Assembly (NCBI RefSeq): GCF_014356525.2
Contig: NC_052508.1
Location: 51,828,442 to 51,892,441 of the forward strand
Source: Nilaparvata lugens
Lineage: Eukaryota > Arthropoda > Insecta > Hemiptera > Delphacidae
Direction of reading: 5' to 3'
Length of the DNA stretch: 64,000 bases
In this document: piece by piece, positions 12,721 to 25,465 of the stretch
Layout of the letters: each line of letters begins with the position of its first letter
Position numbering within the stretch: position 1 is the first letter of the stretch
Program-made: the position numbers and the translations under genes
Notes under the pieces: model-generated
Seen by the model: only the letters and a program-made list of their open reading frames with translations
What the model was told of the DNA's origin: nothing
Databases searched by the model: none

Positions 12721-15700
12721 ATGTGGTAAAATGAAACACCAATAACACATAATGCTATACATCATCCAGTCAGAGTTCTTTGAAAAAAAAGTGGTGATCA
12801 AAAATTAGTACCGTAGGCTATAGGTAGTACAACTACAAATCAAATTGAAGCAATGAAAATGAGGTATCGGTGATATTGTCAATAGTCTATCTGAAAAAAC
12901 AACGATTCCAATAGCAAACTATTTACAAGCAGGTGCAATTAAGATGAAACAAATAACTTGACAAGTGTAACTAGAATTGGAGATTAATAATTTCCTTATA
13001 GAGTTCAGAGAAACTCAAAAGTGTACGAATTATGGAGTCTTGTTATTTATTGGGAATCGATACTTTCCTTTGTTCTCAGGCGACCTCAAAACATAGCTCT
13101 TGATAGAATTTTACATTATACTTATTATGTAGTTGCCAATTTCCATGATACTCTTTCTATAGGAGCAGTTTTTACCATTATCACCAGATTCATCCACTGA
13201 TTTCCTCATTTCCACTTATTTACAGTTAGAGCTCTTAGCAATGAATGACATAGGAATGATGGATCGAGGTATCTTATTTTTCGACAGAAAATTAATTAAA
13301 AAAATTCATATGATCAGGTCAGATCAATTTGAGCCAACACTGATTGTTCCTTCAACATTGTTGTTCATATTATGTAGTACAGACCTGTGACTCAAGAAAA
13401 ATACAATAGCCTATCTGTGATTTTGGCTATTACAACTTGGAGTGGAATGCTCTAGAAGTATAATGCTTTTGATAGGGGTAATATACATGGGACTGAGAGC
13501 GCAGGCAACGATTTACAATCAATGCACAGCATGTAATAAAATGGACACTTGGCTGATATGTGCACATAATTTTCAGCTGTGCCTACAAGCTTAAAAACCT
13601 TCAACCTCTTGGAAAATCACAGGCTATACACTTTATAAATAATAACCCAAACTCAGTAATTTTAATCAGAGCAGCAAGCAAATGAAAAAATGGTACACTA
13701 TTCATTATATACAAGTGCCAGGAGATATTATCGGTGATACCTCCTTCCTTCATTCATAAGTAAAATATTTTCATAACTAGCTTAGTTTTATGAAGGTTGC
13801 TGGAAAGTAGACCTCTATTGTCTAGGAAAGTATTGTCAAACTCTAAATTCCGGGAAGTATTAGTGTTCAGAAGCGTTTTCTGTGATAATAAAAAAACAAT
13901 ATAGCCATTAATTAAAAACACCAGCCACCTTGGTTGACATGTTGCACATGGAAAAGTTGCTATATTGATTTATCATGAAAGTCGACATTAAAATCAAAAA
14001 TGATTCTTACATTCTAACATCTATGGATGGATTGTAGCCTACTAAAAACGTTCATGAATCTCCAGAACAGCTTCATTTTCACTCAGACATAATTTATTCG
14101 AAAATTAAAAATTTACTGTTTCTTTCCATTACACCAAGTTTAACTTTTATTTTCTACCAATTAACATTGATTTCATTCTCTTATAGGATAGTTTGAAAAG
14201 TTATCATTCTCCGTATATTATTAGGGATCATTGTATATGATTTCTACCTGTAGGCCTATTATAAATTGAATAGCCAAAGACTGTTACGCTATTCAGGAGT
14301 ATTTTTGGCTCATTTTTATATAGTTCGACTCGTTTCTCAATATCGGGATGAGTTTTTCCTATTTACACATATAATACCAAAATTGACAGTATTTTTGTGG
14401 GCATGAGATGTTCCACAGTTGAATTGAAGATTGCTTCAAAACACTTCTATTTCAAATCGTATTGATAAATTATTGAAAATGTTTATACAGTTAGGCCTAT
14501 TTATTTCAGTGTGAATTACATTCGTTTCAAATGTATCAGTAGGTGACTAGAAATAAAAGCTTCAAGTATACATTCAAATAAATACTATTTTATTAACTCG
14601 ATTTAAACAGTCATTGCAAACACTCATTTCAACTCAATAAATATACAACCATTCCAAAATTGCAAAAATTAATCAATGAATTGTAGTTATTAGTGTCATA
14701 CAAATTGAAACACAAATACATGACTAGACAAAAAGAACACACATGTTACATAAAGCAAAACAACAAACGACTTATTAGACTAGCAAATGAATAAAAATAC
14801 TATATACCAATACCAAAGAATATTGGAGTACAATACTATCATGAATTATACTCAAAAAGTATAAGTAATATGAAATTCTCTTGTGTAGAACCTACTATAA
14901 CTCAACTTTATAAATAAACTTTTTGTGATCTTATCTTATCCTTTAATATTTATGTACATTACATGATCATAAAGCCTATTCTATTATAATATGAAGCTAG
15001 CAGGTGATCAATATAATAATAGTCATAATAACAATGGTTTCATGTATGGTTTTATGACTAGATCAAGGTGTTTAAATTTGTCTTTGGTTGCTAAATCTTA
15101 AATTCTAGGCACAAACTCTTCAGTTCCATGGAATTTTTAAAATAAATCCATCATTTTCATTTACATTACTACCCAAATATTTCAAATCACGTTCCATGAG
15201 AATTTTTAATAGATCCATTATTTTCCATTTTTATTTCCTACAAAGTCTATCTTAACTTGTCTTATTTGGGCTTCTTTTTAACTAATCGTATAAAAGCAAA
15301 TTCAACGGGTGAAAATGTTAATATTAAGATGGCACAAGTTGTGAAACATGTTATAAATTAATAGTCTAAATACAGGTATGCATAGAATATGATAAGCAAA
15401 TAATGATATTTTTTTGGAATCCTGGTTGGATAACATAAAAATTAACTATAGACTAAATCATAAGATGTCAATGGCTCTTTGCTATATAAAGCTTTCAAGA
15501 GAATCAAGAATTTTAAATCAAAAATATAATTATTTCAATCCAATTCGATTATTTCAAAACACAAAGTTTTTTTCTTTTTATCAATATTGTCATAGAAAAA
15601 CTTCAACCATATTCGTAGTTCTTAATAGAACATGTTCTGTTTATGTTGTATGATATATGGTCCCATTTTAGATGTTAAAAACCAAAGTTATCAACTATAA

Positions 15701-15957
15701 TATTTGAATCATAATTTAGTTAAAGGAGTGATATTGCAGGCCTATTGAAAATGCTGAAAAAATATTCTATCTTTACCTAGAAAGAAAAGAGATTTCAATT
15801 GATCCTACTTAACATTTTCTCATGTACGGTAGTGAAATAAATGTTATCCATAAAATATTATGATTTCAAGAACTTAACAGCTCTTTTTTAAGGTAGGTAC
15901 TATGAGTAAGATTTGAACATTATGGTTGTATTGAGACAATAGTGGTTGACAACCCTT

Positions 15958-16085
15958 AGGGCAAAGACCATATTAAGCGGTTTTTCATGCGTTTTCAGAC
16001 GGCGTTTTTAGAGTCGGTAGGGCAGGAAGCTCTCCGATTGGCTGATTGAGTTGGCGCCTGAAAAATAGCCTAATATGGTCTGACT
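15958..16085. mobile_element. MITE-like element, family B
   Basis: Inverted ends aaagaccatattaagcg (15963-15979) and gcctaatatggtct (16068-16081). The interior word gcaggaagctctccgattgg, followed by ctgattgagttggcg, is shared with the element at 17104-17252, which has quite different ends. Confidence 0.6.
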
Positions 16086-17103
16086 CTTACTTTGTGTTTA
16101 TTCATTAAACATATTTTGATAGATTTCAACATCTATACGGTATTCCTTCTATGTCATATAAAAATGGCACATACAAATTATAAAAGAACAGCAAAAATTA
16201 ATTTGCAAAAAAACTTTAACTAAATAATAACATGGCGATATTCATGAATAACAACAATAATGCAAATGAGATCAAAGAGTGAAATTGTATCATGGACTAT
16301 GAACTTTACTATACTTGAATATAAAATTGCCGTACAACTTGAATATTGTAGGTTGTACTGTTTCATTTCGAATCTGAAATTTATATTCATTCCAAGAGGA
16401 AAAGAATTATTGCATACAGATTATTCTGAATAGAATGTATATTATAGAATAGATTATATTAATGTTTTCTTGCTTTCACAAAAATTTCGAATTATTCAGC
16501 AGTAATTGAACAGGTAACAAACAAATTTGAATCACTCAAAGAGATTGAGCGATGAAAGAGAGTCGCACGCAGGGTGATAATCATTCCAATAACTGCATGC
16601 AGCTAAAAATGATGCAATCTTATGTACTTGTAATTTGTTTACAATCTTATGAAAAATAATGAGTATTGAATAATGACATCCTTTCTGTGAATTAATTTCT
16701 CTAAATAAAATTTCGAGTATTATACAATTCAATAATATTACTTCTATAAAAATATTCATTGTATCTTTACGATTATATTTTTGGTGTTGAAGAAACTAAT
16801 CTGAACGGTTTTACGGATTTAGATGTTAAAAAATTGAATCATTTTATGAGACATGTTTTCTTTTTCTTGGTATTTTGGTAACTCATATTGATTACTTATT
16901 ATTAAAGAACATAACTTAGTAAAGTAGTAGAAGCATGCTCAATGAAGTAAATTGCACATTCAATTTATTTCACAAAAAATATGGAGAATAAATAATCATT
17001 GATTCTAGGAATATTGAAGATGGTTTATGGTCGAAGACAATATTCAAGTTGAGGTAATGCAGCTTTCAAATATTATCTAATAATTTAGTATTTTTAGATT
17101 ATT

Positions 17104-17252
17104 AGGGCCAAGCCACACGAGGCGTTTTCCAGTCAGCACGATAGGACAGGAAGCTCTCCGATTGACTGATTGGGTTGGCGTAACGAGTGAGCTTCCTGTC
17201 CAGCCAATCCAGTCGTACTGACCGAAAAATACGCCTCGTGTGGCTTGGTCCT
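17104..17252. mobile_element. MITE-like element, family B relative
   Basis: Inverted ends of 22 bases (17104-17125 and 17231-17252; core ccaagccacacgaggcgt) with one mismatch. The interior has aggaagctctccgattgact and an inverted echo gagcttcctgtccagccaat, so the whole 149 bp can fold into one hairpin. No coding potential. Confidence 0.75.
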
Positions 17253-19389
17253 TATAGATGTTTCATGTTTTAACTTGATTAAATCTTCTGCAATAACTGT
17301 TTGGTCTGATTGTTTGTTTTGAAAACATATCATAATATTGAAGTTCATCATTGAAATTATCATGTAATTTGAAAAATACTCAAATTATTTGAAAATAAAG
17401 GGTCAATTGTGTATCAAACACAAATTTATTACTTTAAAAACTACTAATAGGTATCTACAAAATAGATGATGTATGTATTGAATTTTCTCTAAACACTAGA
17501 ACATAATTTAATATTGCATTTGAAATGTGGTTTAGGATTTATTGACTAGAAATTGATTTCAATACTGAAAATTTAATTTCTGAGATCCTATTCGATTGAA
17601 GAAGATCTTTTAATTCTAGTAACTTATATGAAATACTGTACTCGATTTTTTAAAAATTATGGGTTTAATAGCATAGTTGGAAATTATTGGCCTCCTTATA
17701 GCTAGGCTATTTACTCAAAGCTTATCAATCTGAAGCTTATTGAATAATGAGAGTGTTATAATCATATATTTCTGATTATATCATTATCCATTTATTCTGA
17801 AATAGATTCATCATAATGATCATTAAGGTTTCCTTGGATTAGTTTTCTTGACTAGAAGATTATATGATCAGTATTTGGCATGGTGTTTATATTGAAGCTT
17901 TCAGCCGTACATTAATTAGGCAGTGTTTCTTGCACTTATAATTGCAGTATAATGAAATCGCACTCAATACAGAAGCGATTACTTTAGAGTAACTCAATTA
18001 CTACAATGAAGATGATTACAAAATTTGCTCTCACGGGGTGCTTAGAATATATTAACCCTTTGATCAATTCTTTGTAATTTTTCCTTTTCGTTTAATCTGC
18101 TTTCTTTTTGTGAAAGACATAAATTTGAAGTAGTCTATTGTCTTCATTCATGAATGAATAAATATTGGCATTTATCAATGGTAGCATCCTACGTAATGAG
18201 ATAAGACTCGACGTTGTCAAAATGATTTTATGAATTACCGTAGTTAACTGCTGCCAAAAACTATTTTCAGTTTTGTGTAAGAATATTATCTTCATACAGC
18301 CTACTAAGTTTTTTCATGATATATCATGAAAAAGTCTGTGATATAATCAACTTAGTATAATTGATGACCATGATCAGTTTTGAAATTTGAGATTGGGCTT
18401 TTAGTTTCAGCAGCTTTTTATATTCTTTAATTTGTAAATTTCGTTCAATAGAAATTCATTCTTTTTTGTTTTTGACAACAAATTTCAATATCGTTTGATT
18501 CGTATCCAATTTTAAAAAGCAATAACAAAGCAGCATTTGATATAAATTTGCTATTATCAAATGAGAATAACAATATATTCAATTAGATACTATACCAATC
18601 CAGACCAATCATGCAATTTTGATTTTTCTAATTATCTAAAATTTGTATCCAAACTTCGAGAAGTTTTTTAATATATTAAAAATTCGGCTAAATTCCATTT
18701 CGCAGAATTGGGATTAGGAAAAAATCTCATAGTGAATCAGGTACTGAGTTTTCACGTTTTCAACTTGTGACAACATCGAGTCTCATTCGAAGATAGAAGC
18801 TACTATAAAATATTTTAAATAAATACTTGTTTCAACACAAAATTTGGTGTGCTTGAGTTGGATAAAATCAATCCTTGCTCCAACAGACACAAGTAGTGCT
18901 TGGGATGGACTACATATTGATATATTATATAATGTTAATTGTTGATGAATCAATACTTATTTCAGCAATTGAAGGTAACTATAGATGTAATCATGAGGAA
19001 ATGTGTTATCATTCTCAAGTACAACGTAGAGAAAGGTGTAATCATACAAAGATCAATATAGATGCAGTCAAGGTACAATCATACACAATGTGTATCCTCT
19101 ATGATGCATAGGTGGTTCAGACACAAGAGAGAAGTCAACTGCCCTTAAGTCGCTACAATTTCAATCTTTTTCTCAAAAGGATACTCATAAAAAAACATAT
19201 AGATTCTTTATTATGAAGTGAGATTCATTACAATCTGCCAGCATTCTTGTTTGTTAGTTTGCTACAAACACATTACAAAATAATGTCAACATCTATTTGC
19301 CAGTACTGTACCGTATGTCAAATTTTGTACTATTCTATATGGGATATTAAAAAATATTTAACTCTAGTGTTTGCCATTTAATGAACGTT

Positions 19390-19421
19390 GACCTGAACCA
19401 GCCAGGTCACATTATTATTCT
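19390..19421 (+). repeat. ATT-tailed retroelement fragment
   Basis: The words cctgaaccagccaggtcac plus attattatt match the 3' end of the elements at 28541-28704 and 49588-49666. It lies just downstream of the 19.5 kb exon stop (in its 3' UTR on the minus strand). Confidence 0.55.
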
Positions 19422-19462
19422 TATGCTGACAGTTTGAAGTGAATCGGATGGACACTGAGTGC

Positions 19463-19827
19463 TTATGAAGTTGAAGACGAGGAAGTCGGTTGACCGGTGA
19501 TGTGTACGATGTACTGGAACTTGGCCTGCTGACAGAAGGGCATATGCCGCACCAGACGCGAGGTGTGCTTGAAATTCATGCCGCAGTTGGGACACAGATG
19601 CTGGGGGCCGCGATCGCAGCGATCCTCGCGGATGTGACGCGTCAGCGACTGCTTCCACAGGTACGACTTGTTGCACAGGAGACACGCGTAGCGACCGGGC
19701 AGCGCGAGGGGGTCTTTTTCCGTCGTCACCACCCCGTTGTCTTTCTCGTCCACCGATAACGGATCAACCGCTAACGGATCGTTCAGCGACGCATTCTTGT
19801 CGCCTGGCGCCAGCGGGTCCTTACAGC
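19463..19827 (-). CDS. lola: lola alternative terminal exon, atypical C2HC finger pair (19.5 kb)
   Basis: Terminal exon of 120 codons plus stop. The acceptor is GTTGCAG with AG at 19829-19828; two bases (GC) precede the open frame. The N-terminal part is acidic and repetitive, with DPLA/DPLS units (KDPLAPG, NDPLAV, DPLSV, KDPLALP). Finger 1 is YACLLCNKSY..SLTRHIREDRC, with His-x5-Cys spacing instead of His-x4-Cys. Finger 2 is HLCPNCGMNFKHTSRLVRHMPFC, so its last ligand is Cys rather than His. The linker is CDRGPQHLC instead of CGxxPxF. The 37 residues after finger 2 end in a Ser/Thr tract (PTSSSSTS). It is a divergent member, but the frame, acceptor and finger order leave little doubt that it belongs to the array. 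Confidence 0.87.
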
Positions 19828-22800
19828 CTGCAACCAACAGAAAACTATCTTAGCGACAGGAACTAGTCGGGAGACAGTCTTACATCTAACAAAAGTGCGT
19901 GAGTAGATAGTAGGTGAACTTACATTGTTGTTGCAACCCCGCGCCCGGCTGGACTTCCTAGGATAATTGGATAAAACTAACAATACATTACAGTCGAACT
20001 ACAATATTTTTTAGAATTTTAAAATTTATTTTGAGTTGAGGAATTGATAAAATCTATTCATTATTGATTATTTTAATAATAATTTTTTTCTAAATATTTC
20101 ATCCTGACCGAAGGATGGTATTAACCGTGTTTTGTCTATTAGATCAAGTATTTATTTTATTATAAGAAATTGATATAATCAATAAATTAATTTGATTGAT
20201 CATTTTTTTCTGAATACCTGACTTAAACTGAAGGTATTATTTCCTTTATCAGATGGGTTTATCTTGATTATTCTATTATAAATTTAGTATTTGGGTAATG
20301 CTTAGCAATTTTCATAGAAATGAATTTGTTTTTTCTTCAAGCTTCAAACTATTTTATTAGGTATTCATAATCAAGGAACATATTCCAACTTTTACTGTAG
20401 TGTTTAGAATTATTATTTAGATCTAATATAAAATATCTATCTGGTGAATTAAGGGGATGAGGGGTTATAATACCAAAATCAGGCCCACTTTTGTAAAGTA
20501 AGAAGGTAACATGAAATAGAAGTCAATCTATCCTATCTGATGAAAGTATACTGTTGTGTATTTAAAACTTTATAAAATGAGGCAATTCATTATTGAAGTG
20601 TCTTTGAGGTATGCTAATTTCAATTACCCATTTGTCCAACAAGCGGTATTAATGGAAAATGCTATGTAATATTATACTCAATTATGCTTATAATTTATTA
20701 AAATACACGAAAAACAATTCAAAATTTCCTGATTATGATGTGTAGAGAACATAATTTTAAAAAAGTCCAAGTAGGTAATGGTAATGTTTTTGTGAACTCT
20801 AGAGAAGAAAATTGTTGGAGTAACTACGAAAGTTTTCCAACTTTTTCAGATTCCAGCCTGTAATATGGGTGTTTCCCACAATAATACAATTCAATTGAGC
20901 TCAAAAAATGCAATAGTAAATATCTCGAATAAATAAATATAAAAAACAATGTAATACAGTCAACTGGTCTTGATTATTCACGAACATCTACACTAACATG
21001 CTAATTAAAAATATTAAAAAATACTTGTACATTAGATAATGTAGTTTGTTGAAAAAATCGAGGCATGCTTGAAAATCATCGCAGATAGAAATCATGGCTG
21101 AAGAATAAGTTGGAACAAAAAATTGTGATTGAAAATGGATTACAGAATAATATAAATTTTCAAATTCAAGTATAAAAAAAACATTAAATATGACAGCGAA
21201 AAAACATGAAAAGCTGAGATCAATTAAGGCGCTATAAGGAAAAATAAACTCATTTGCGAAAACATAAAAATCCTAATATTGAATCAATAATGTAATTTTT
21301 AGTGGGTTTTCGAAGACCATCAACTCTTCATTCTTAGTTCATAGCTTTCAATCAATCTATGGAAATTCTTTAATAAGATATCAGGTAGACAGTAAGTTTA
21401 GTTGGAAAATTGACAAGATGTTAATTTTTAAAGATAATTTGGACTACTTCTTAAAATACTTATGGAGAACTAGTAATTAAATGAACAATGATCTCACAAT
21501 TTAATGAAAATTTGCTAATAAATGTTCAGTAGAAACGCATTAGAATTATGAATAAGAACATATTTATTTCATTTCTTTTTAGGCTGGCTCATTGGAAAAA
21601 ATAATCAACCAAAATATAAAAAGTGTTCATGCAGATAAATCGTAGCCTACAAACTACAAAAAATCAATGAAGAACAGATAAAAAAAATTCAAGAAAATAC
21701 AAAGGAAGAGTTTAATATATCAAATGAAAAAGCATGAAGGATTGTCACTGAATACGATTAATTATTACCATACCCAAGATAATTGGATTGTATTCTAATT
21801 GAACTGTTCACACCTAATAAATGTGCGGTGAAATGGAATTTTTATAACTATAATTAAACAATAATATAAGATTAAATATTGAGTTTCAAGGTGGTCTGAT
21901 GAATAGTACTGACATAATTATGTAATTTTACCTTCTTAAGTCTCATCAATATCTGTATTCATAAGTCAATAGCTCATCAATGAATTTTAAATACTAATAT
22001 TCCAATAACCATACAATCAACCAACGTGATGAGAAGTTTACTGTCTTTGAGTCTGAAAGTTATAATACATCAGAGCAATTCAAAATTTCTGTTCTTAGTA
22101 GTTTTGTATTTAAATTTGAGGGAATCGTATCATCAACTCATCATAATATCTAGACTCTTTCACTTAAATTGGATTTCGAAGTAGTATTGAGCAAATTCCT
22201 GTTCAATAATAAGGCCTAATGCATCAGCCTTTATGTATTTAGATATTCTGGTGATCTAAAATTCTATACAAATAAACAGCATAATGCTACAGTAATAATG
22301 AAAATTATTTTGAAAATACAATATTTTAATATAATAAAAATATATTTGACACACTTTTAGAGTATAACACAATAAGTGTAGTACATCAATAAAAAAATTA
22401 TACATGTGAATTTTTTTCATTAAATTATTATGGAAATATCCATCAGAGAATTGAACAATAATCGAAAGTACAATGTTTTCAACACTTTTTTGCAAAAGCA
22501 TGCTTAATTTAAAAAGTTTACAGAATAACTTCAAGTATCAAAAGCAAAGCACCTATTGGAGTGCCACAGCCCAAGAATCAATGTTTATCTTTCTACTATC
22601 TTTGAATAAAAAATGTTTATATTTGAATGCCGTATCTATTGTTTACCCAACAGTACAATGTTTTCTCTCTCCATTTTCATGTAGGCATCAACGATCAAAA
22701 TTAACAAAAGTATTAAAAAAAAAACAATGAAAGTAAACAGTTCACTCGACCTTGAAGCCCCTATATAGTAAGATTCACATCAACTGTCATCTCCACTTTA

Positions 22801-22874
22801 GCTTGCCTTATAAATAAATAATATCGATCGATGCTTCCCATTCCATTCAACTGATGCTTACAGCCCAAAGTGAA

Positions 22875-22919
<45 letters not shown>

Positions 22920-23337
22920 CATTCTTTCATTATCAACTCCATCATTGCCATTATTCACTTCAGACTGTCAACATTTATCTTAAGCAACATCAATAATGTT
23001 TATTTTAAATGAAGTAAAAAAACAGTTTTAGGCAAATGCCTGTTGTTCTACCTGTATTATATCATGTCTGTGAATAAATAAATTAGTAATTGCATTTGTT
23101 CAAATGCTATTTAATGAATAATTATTAGAAGTCTTCGGGGTGATTTACAGCATTCAATTGGAATTTTCGTTTAATAGTAATTATCAAACAAATATGATTT
23201 TCTTTCAACCAATTCAGCAAGTTTAAGGAGAATCTTACACTATAAACACAATATTGCTTCCATCATTACAGAATAACATTTACATAATGTGGTTATTGAT
23301 GAAAAATAAGGTAATTTTATTTTGATTATACCAGATG
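19828..23337. other. intron, AT-rich, nothing recognised
   Basis: Between 20035 and 20290 two diverged copies of a block (gatataatcaat... / ctgaccgaagg.. versus cttaaactgaagg..) hint at an old tandem duplication. The frames at 22256-22730 are AT-driven. A (TG)n microsatellite is at 22877-22917. Confidence 0.45.
22877..22917 (+). repeat. (TG)n microsatellite
   Basis: Uninterrupted TG dinucleotides for 41 bases. A length-variable tract in the intron / 3' flank of the zinc-finger-free exon. Confidence 0.95.
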
Positions 23338-23600
23338 CTACTCATTAATGAACGAGATATTATTGCGGTGGAATTTGTTGAAACAGTTCCTAGTTTCGGA
23401 GAGACAGAGTGGGCCTGACAAGTGGAGCACATCCATTTGGAGCGGTGCTCCTGTGAGTTTGTGCATCAGTAGGCACATCTCCTCCAGAGGGTAATGACCT
23501 CCCTTACTTTGCCTAACTTCATTCGGCACAAACGGCTTGCCCGCCTTCACTACGTACTTGGACTGTGCATGCATCCTGATACAGTTCAGATGCAAGTTAC
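23338..23600 (-). CDS. lola: lola alternative terminal exon without zinc fingers
   Basis: Open frame of 86 codons plus stop (TAG, 23340-23338). A good acceptor (TTTTCCATGCAG, AG at 23602-23601) precedes two bases (GT) and then AAC TTG CAT, giving exactly the split-codon phase of all the zinc-finger exons. Composition is richer in GC than the flanks and the residues look protein-like: basic SKYVVKAGKPFVPNEVRQSK, then YPLEEMCLLMHKLTGAPLQM and CLSETRNCFNKFH. There is no CxxC..HxxxC finger signature, although Cys and His occur (Cys6, two Cys-x-x-x-His-like spacings). Drosophila lola is known to make isoforms without fingers, so this tail may give a BTB-only protein that could antagonise or tether the others. 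The assignment rests on position, phase and splice site, not on recognised homology. Confidence 0.68.
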
Positions 23601-25211
23601 CTGCATGGAAAACATTAAATAGCTACTATTTTAATGAAAGAAAATAAAAGAAAAATTGATAGAATTGTAACGATGAATAATGCCCGAGAATTGTTTCATT
23701 TAAATGAAAACGAAAACCATTTAAATGAAAGGAAATAAAATCCAAATTATAAGAATAGTAACGATTAATCGAATCATGACCGAGTTTTGTTACGGTAGAG
23801 AAGGCTAATGATAAAGAAAGATAGAACAAATTATGCAAGTTCAGTTGTGAATCACTTAAGCAGGGGAAAGAACATTAAATAACTATGTAGAATAAAAACG
23901 AAATAAAATGAAATTAAAACGTAATTAATGAAACAATAAACGTAAATCCTGTTTATAATATTGTATTGTAAACATGATAGCGAAGCTTCTGTTACTCATT
24001 GATGATATCACATACATTTGAGAAATGTTCTCACCTCGAAGCTGTAATTGATGTTTTCCATGACGAAATACTATTTAATAGCTTTGTTGTAGTCTATACG
24101 TAGTAACACAGTGACTAGACTAAAACAAAGTTAGTGTAGTTTATTCATTTATTTCTTCATTAGAGAATCAAACAGTTTCCTGCCTCTCGATTTTTTTTTC
24201 TGAAGATGATGCCTACATGAGCTCTAGGCTTGTACGAGGTTAATCATGATAATTTATGGAACTTGTAGGTCTCTATATTGGAATAGCTGAGGAAAGCGTA
24301 GTTTTCCATGTAATATCAGTAAACAAGTCAAGTGGGACACTTAGGAATAGTTAAAAGAAACAATAGTAGCAAACAGATATTATGAAGAGAAAATCAGGAG
24401 GTGGAATTTGAGATGTTGAGTGAAAGGAAATTGCAAATAACAAATTATTTCATTGAAAAATGTTTTATTTGTGGCAATAAAAAATGTGTCATGATTACAA
24501 AATATTCTTTGTTAAGAATACTCTACATCCAGTTCCACAAAGTATACTCATTCAAAGCAATAATTAAATTATATTTCATTTAAAATAATTTAATCAGTGA
24601 CAAATTATTCTATAATGAATTTCATGCAGTTTTTTTACAAATAGAATATAATTTTCTGTAAGTGTATTTCGGATTGAAGCTACTCTAGTTTCTTAACATA
24701 GCTTTTTTTATTGAAAATATTACGTTTTAGGCTAGAAAAAGCTTCAAAGTTTGAGGGCATTCAATTCCCTTGTGAAGGATAGGTTATGGAACATTAAAAA
24801 ACACAGAAATACAACAGTTTCAAAAATATAAAAATAGAAATCAGGATGACTTACTATGCGACACTTGTAATTAATATTTTGCAATATCTATGTGTCACAC
24901 TATACATAATTGAATATACATATTGTATTAGACATTGAATTTACAAATCGCTTCTCTATTTGAGTACCTATATAGTGGAGATTTTAATGATGGATAATTA
25001 TGCAAAAGCGGGAAAAATCAGGAAGTCTTTTGAAACGTTTTGTTTCTAACTAAATATTCAATCCCTCACTTTTTTGAAAAAAACTGGTTGGCTTTTATGC
25101 AACTAATTAGTTTTGAAACCTTTATACACTAAACATTGGCGCATAAAGCCTTCATACATCAATCACCGAGGTTGTAGATTTGAATATCCAAGGATTTGAT
25201 TTTTTTTATTT
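23601..25211. other. intron, nothing recognised
   Basis: AT-rich. A local repeat of atttaaatgaaaacgaaaaccatttaaatg near 23696-23735 is the only structure noticed. No exon-like patch. Confidence 0.4.
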
Positions 25212-25465
25212 TCATTGAAAACTTGTATTTTCACTGTGAGAATTGCGCACATGCTTGATAAGGTTGGAGCGAATTTTAGTTCTGTAAGGACAGTCAGGAC
25301 ACTGGAGATGAGCTTCCTTTCCGCACTCGTGGCGCAGGTGGTTAATGAGAGAACTGCGCCACTTGTAGTTTCTTTTACATCTGGGACAATTGTACGGGCG
25401 CTCAGGGTCGCATTGGTACGAGTCGCCATTTTCACGAAAAAATTGCAAACTTCTATTGATCATTT
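25212..25465 (-). CDS. lola: lola alternative terminal exon, zinc-finger pair (25 kb)
   Basis: Terminal exon of 83 codons plus stop. The acceptor is TGTTTCAG with AG at 25467-25466; two bases (AA) then ATG ATC AAT open the frame. The ATG is internal to the spliced protein and need not be a start. Finger 1: YNCPRCKRNYKWRSSLINH, then LRHEC (C2HC). Finger 2: LQCPDCPYRTKIRSNLIKHVRNSH (C2H2). The KW-RSSL and CPYRTKIRSNL words resemble the best conserved insect lola finger pair; that is from memory of the family and not verified here. The linker is CGKEAHLQC, with His-Leu in place of Pro-x-Phe. A short tail (SENTSFQ) ends the protein. Confidence 0.9.

Larger units (their letters stand above)
12503..19462. 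other. intron, AT-rich, two MITE-like elements
   Basis: Apart from the exon-edge repeats (12546-12720) and the inverted-repeat elements at 15958-16085 and 17104-17252, I see no gene. The plus-strand frame at 18875-19111 is built of loosely repeated gtaatcat/tacaa words and has no domain. Confidence 0.5.

Noticed and set aside
18875..19111. Plus-strand 78-codon frame with Cys/His (CNHEEMCYH, RCNHTK)
   Set aside because: The Cys/His arise from repeated gtaatcat words, not finger spacing; no acceptor or domain.
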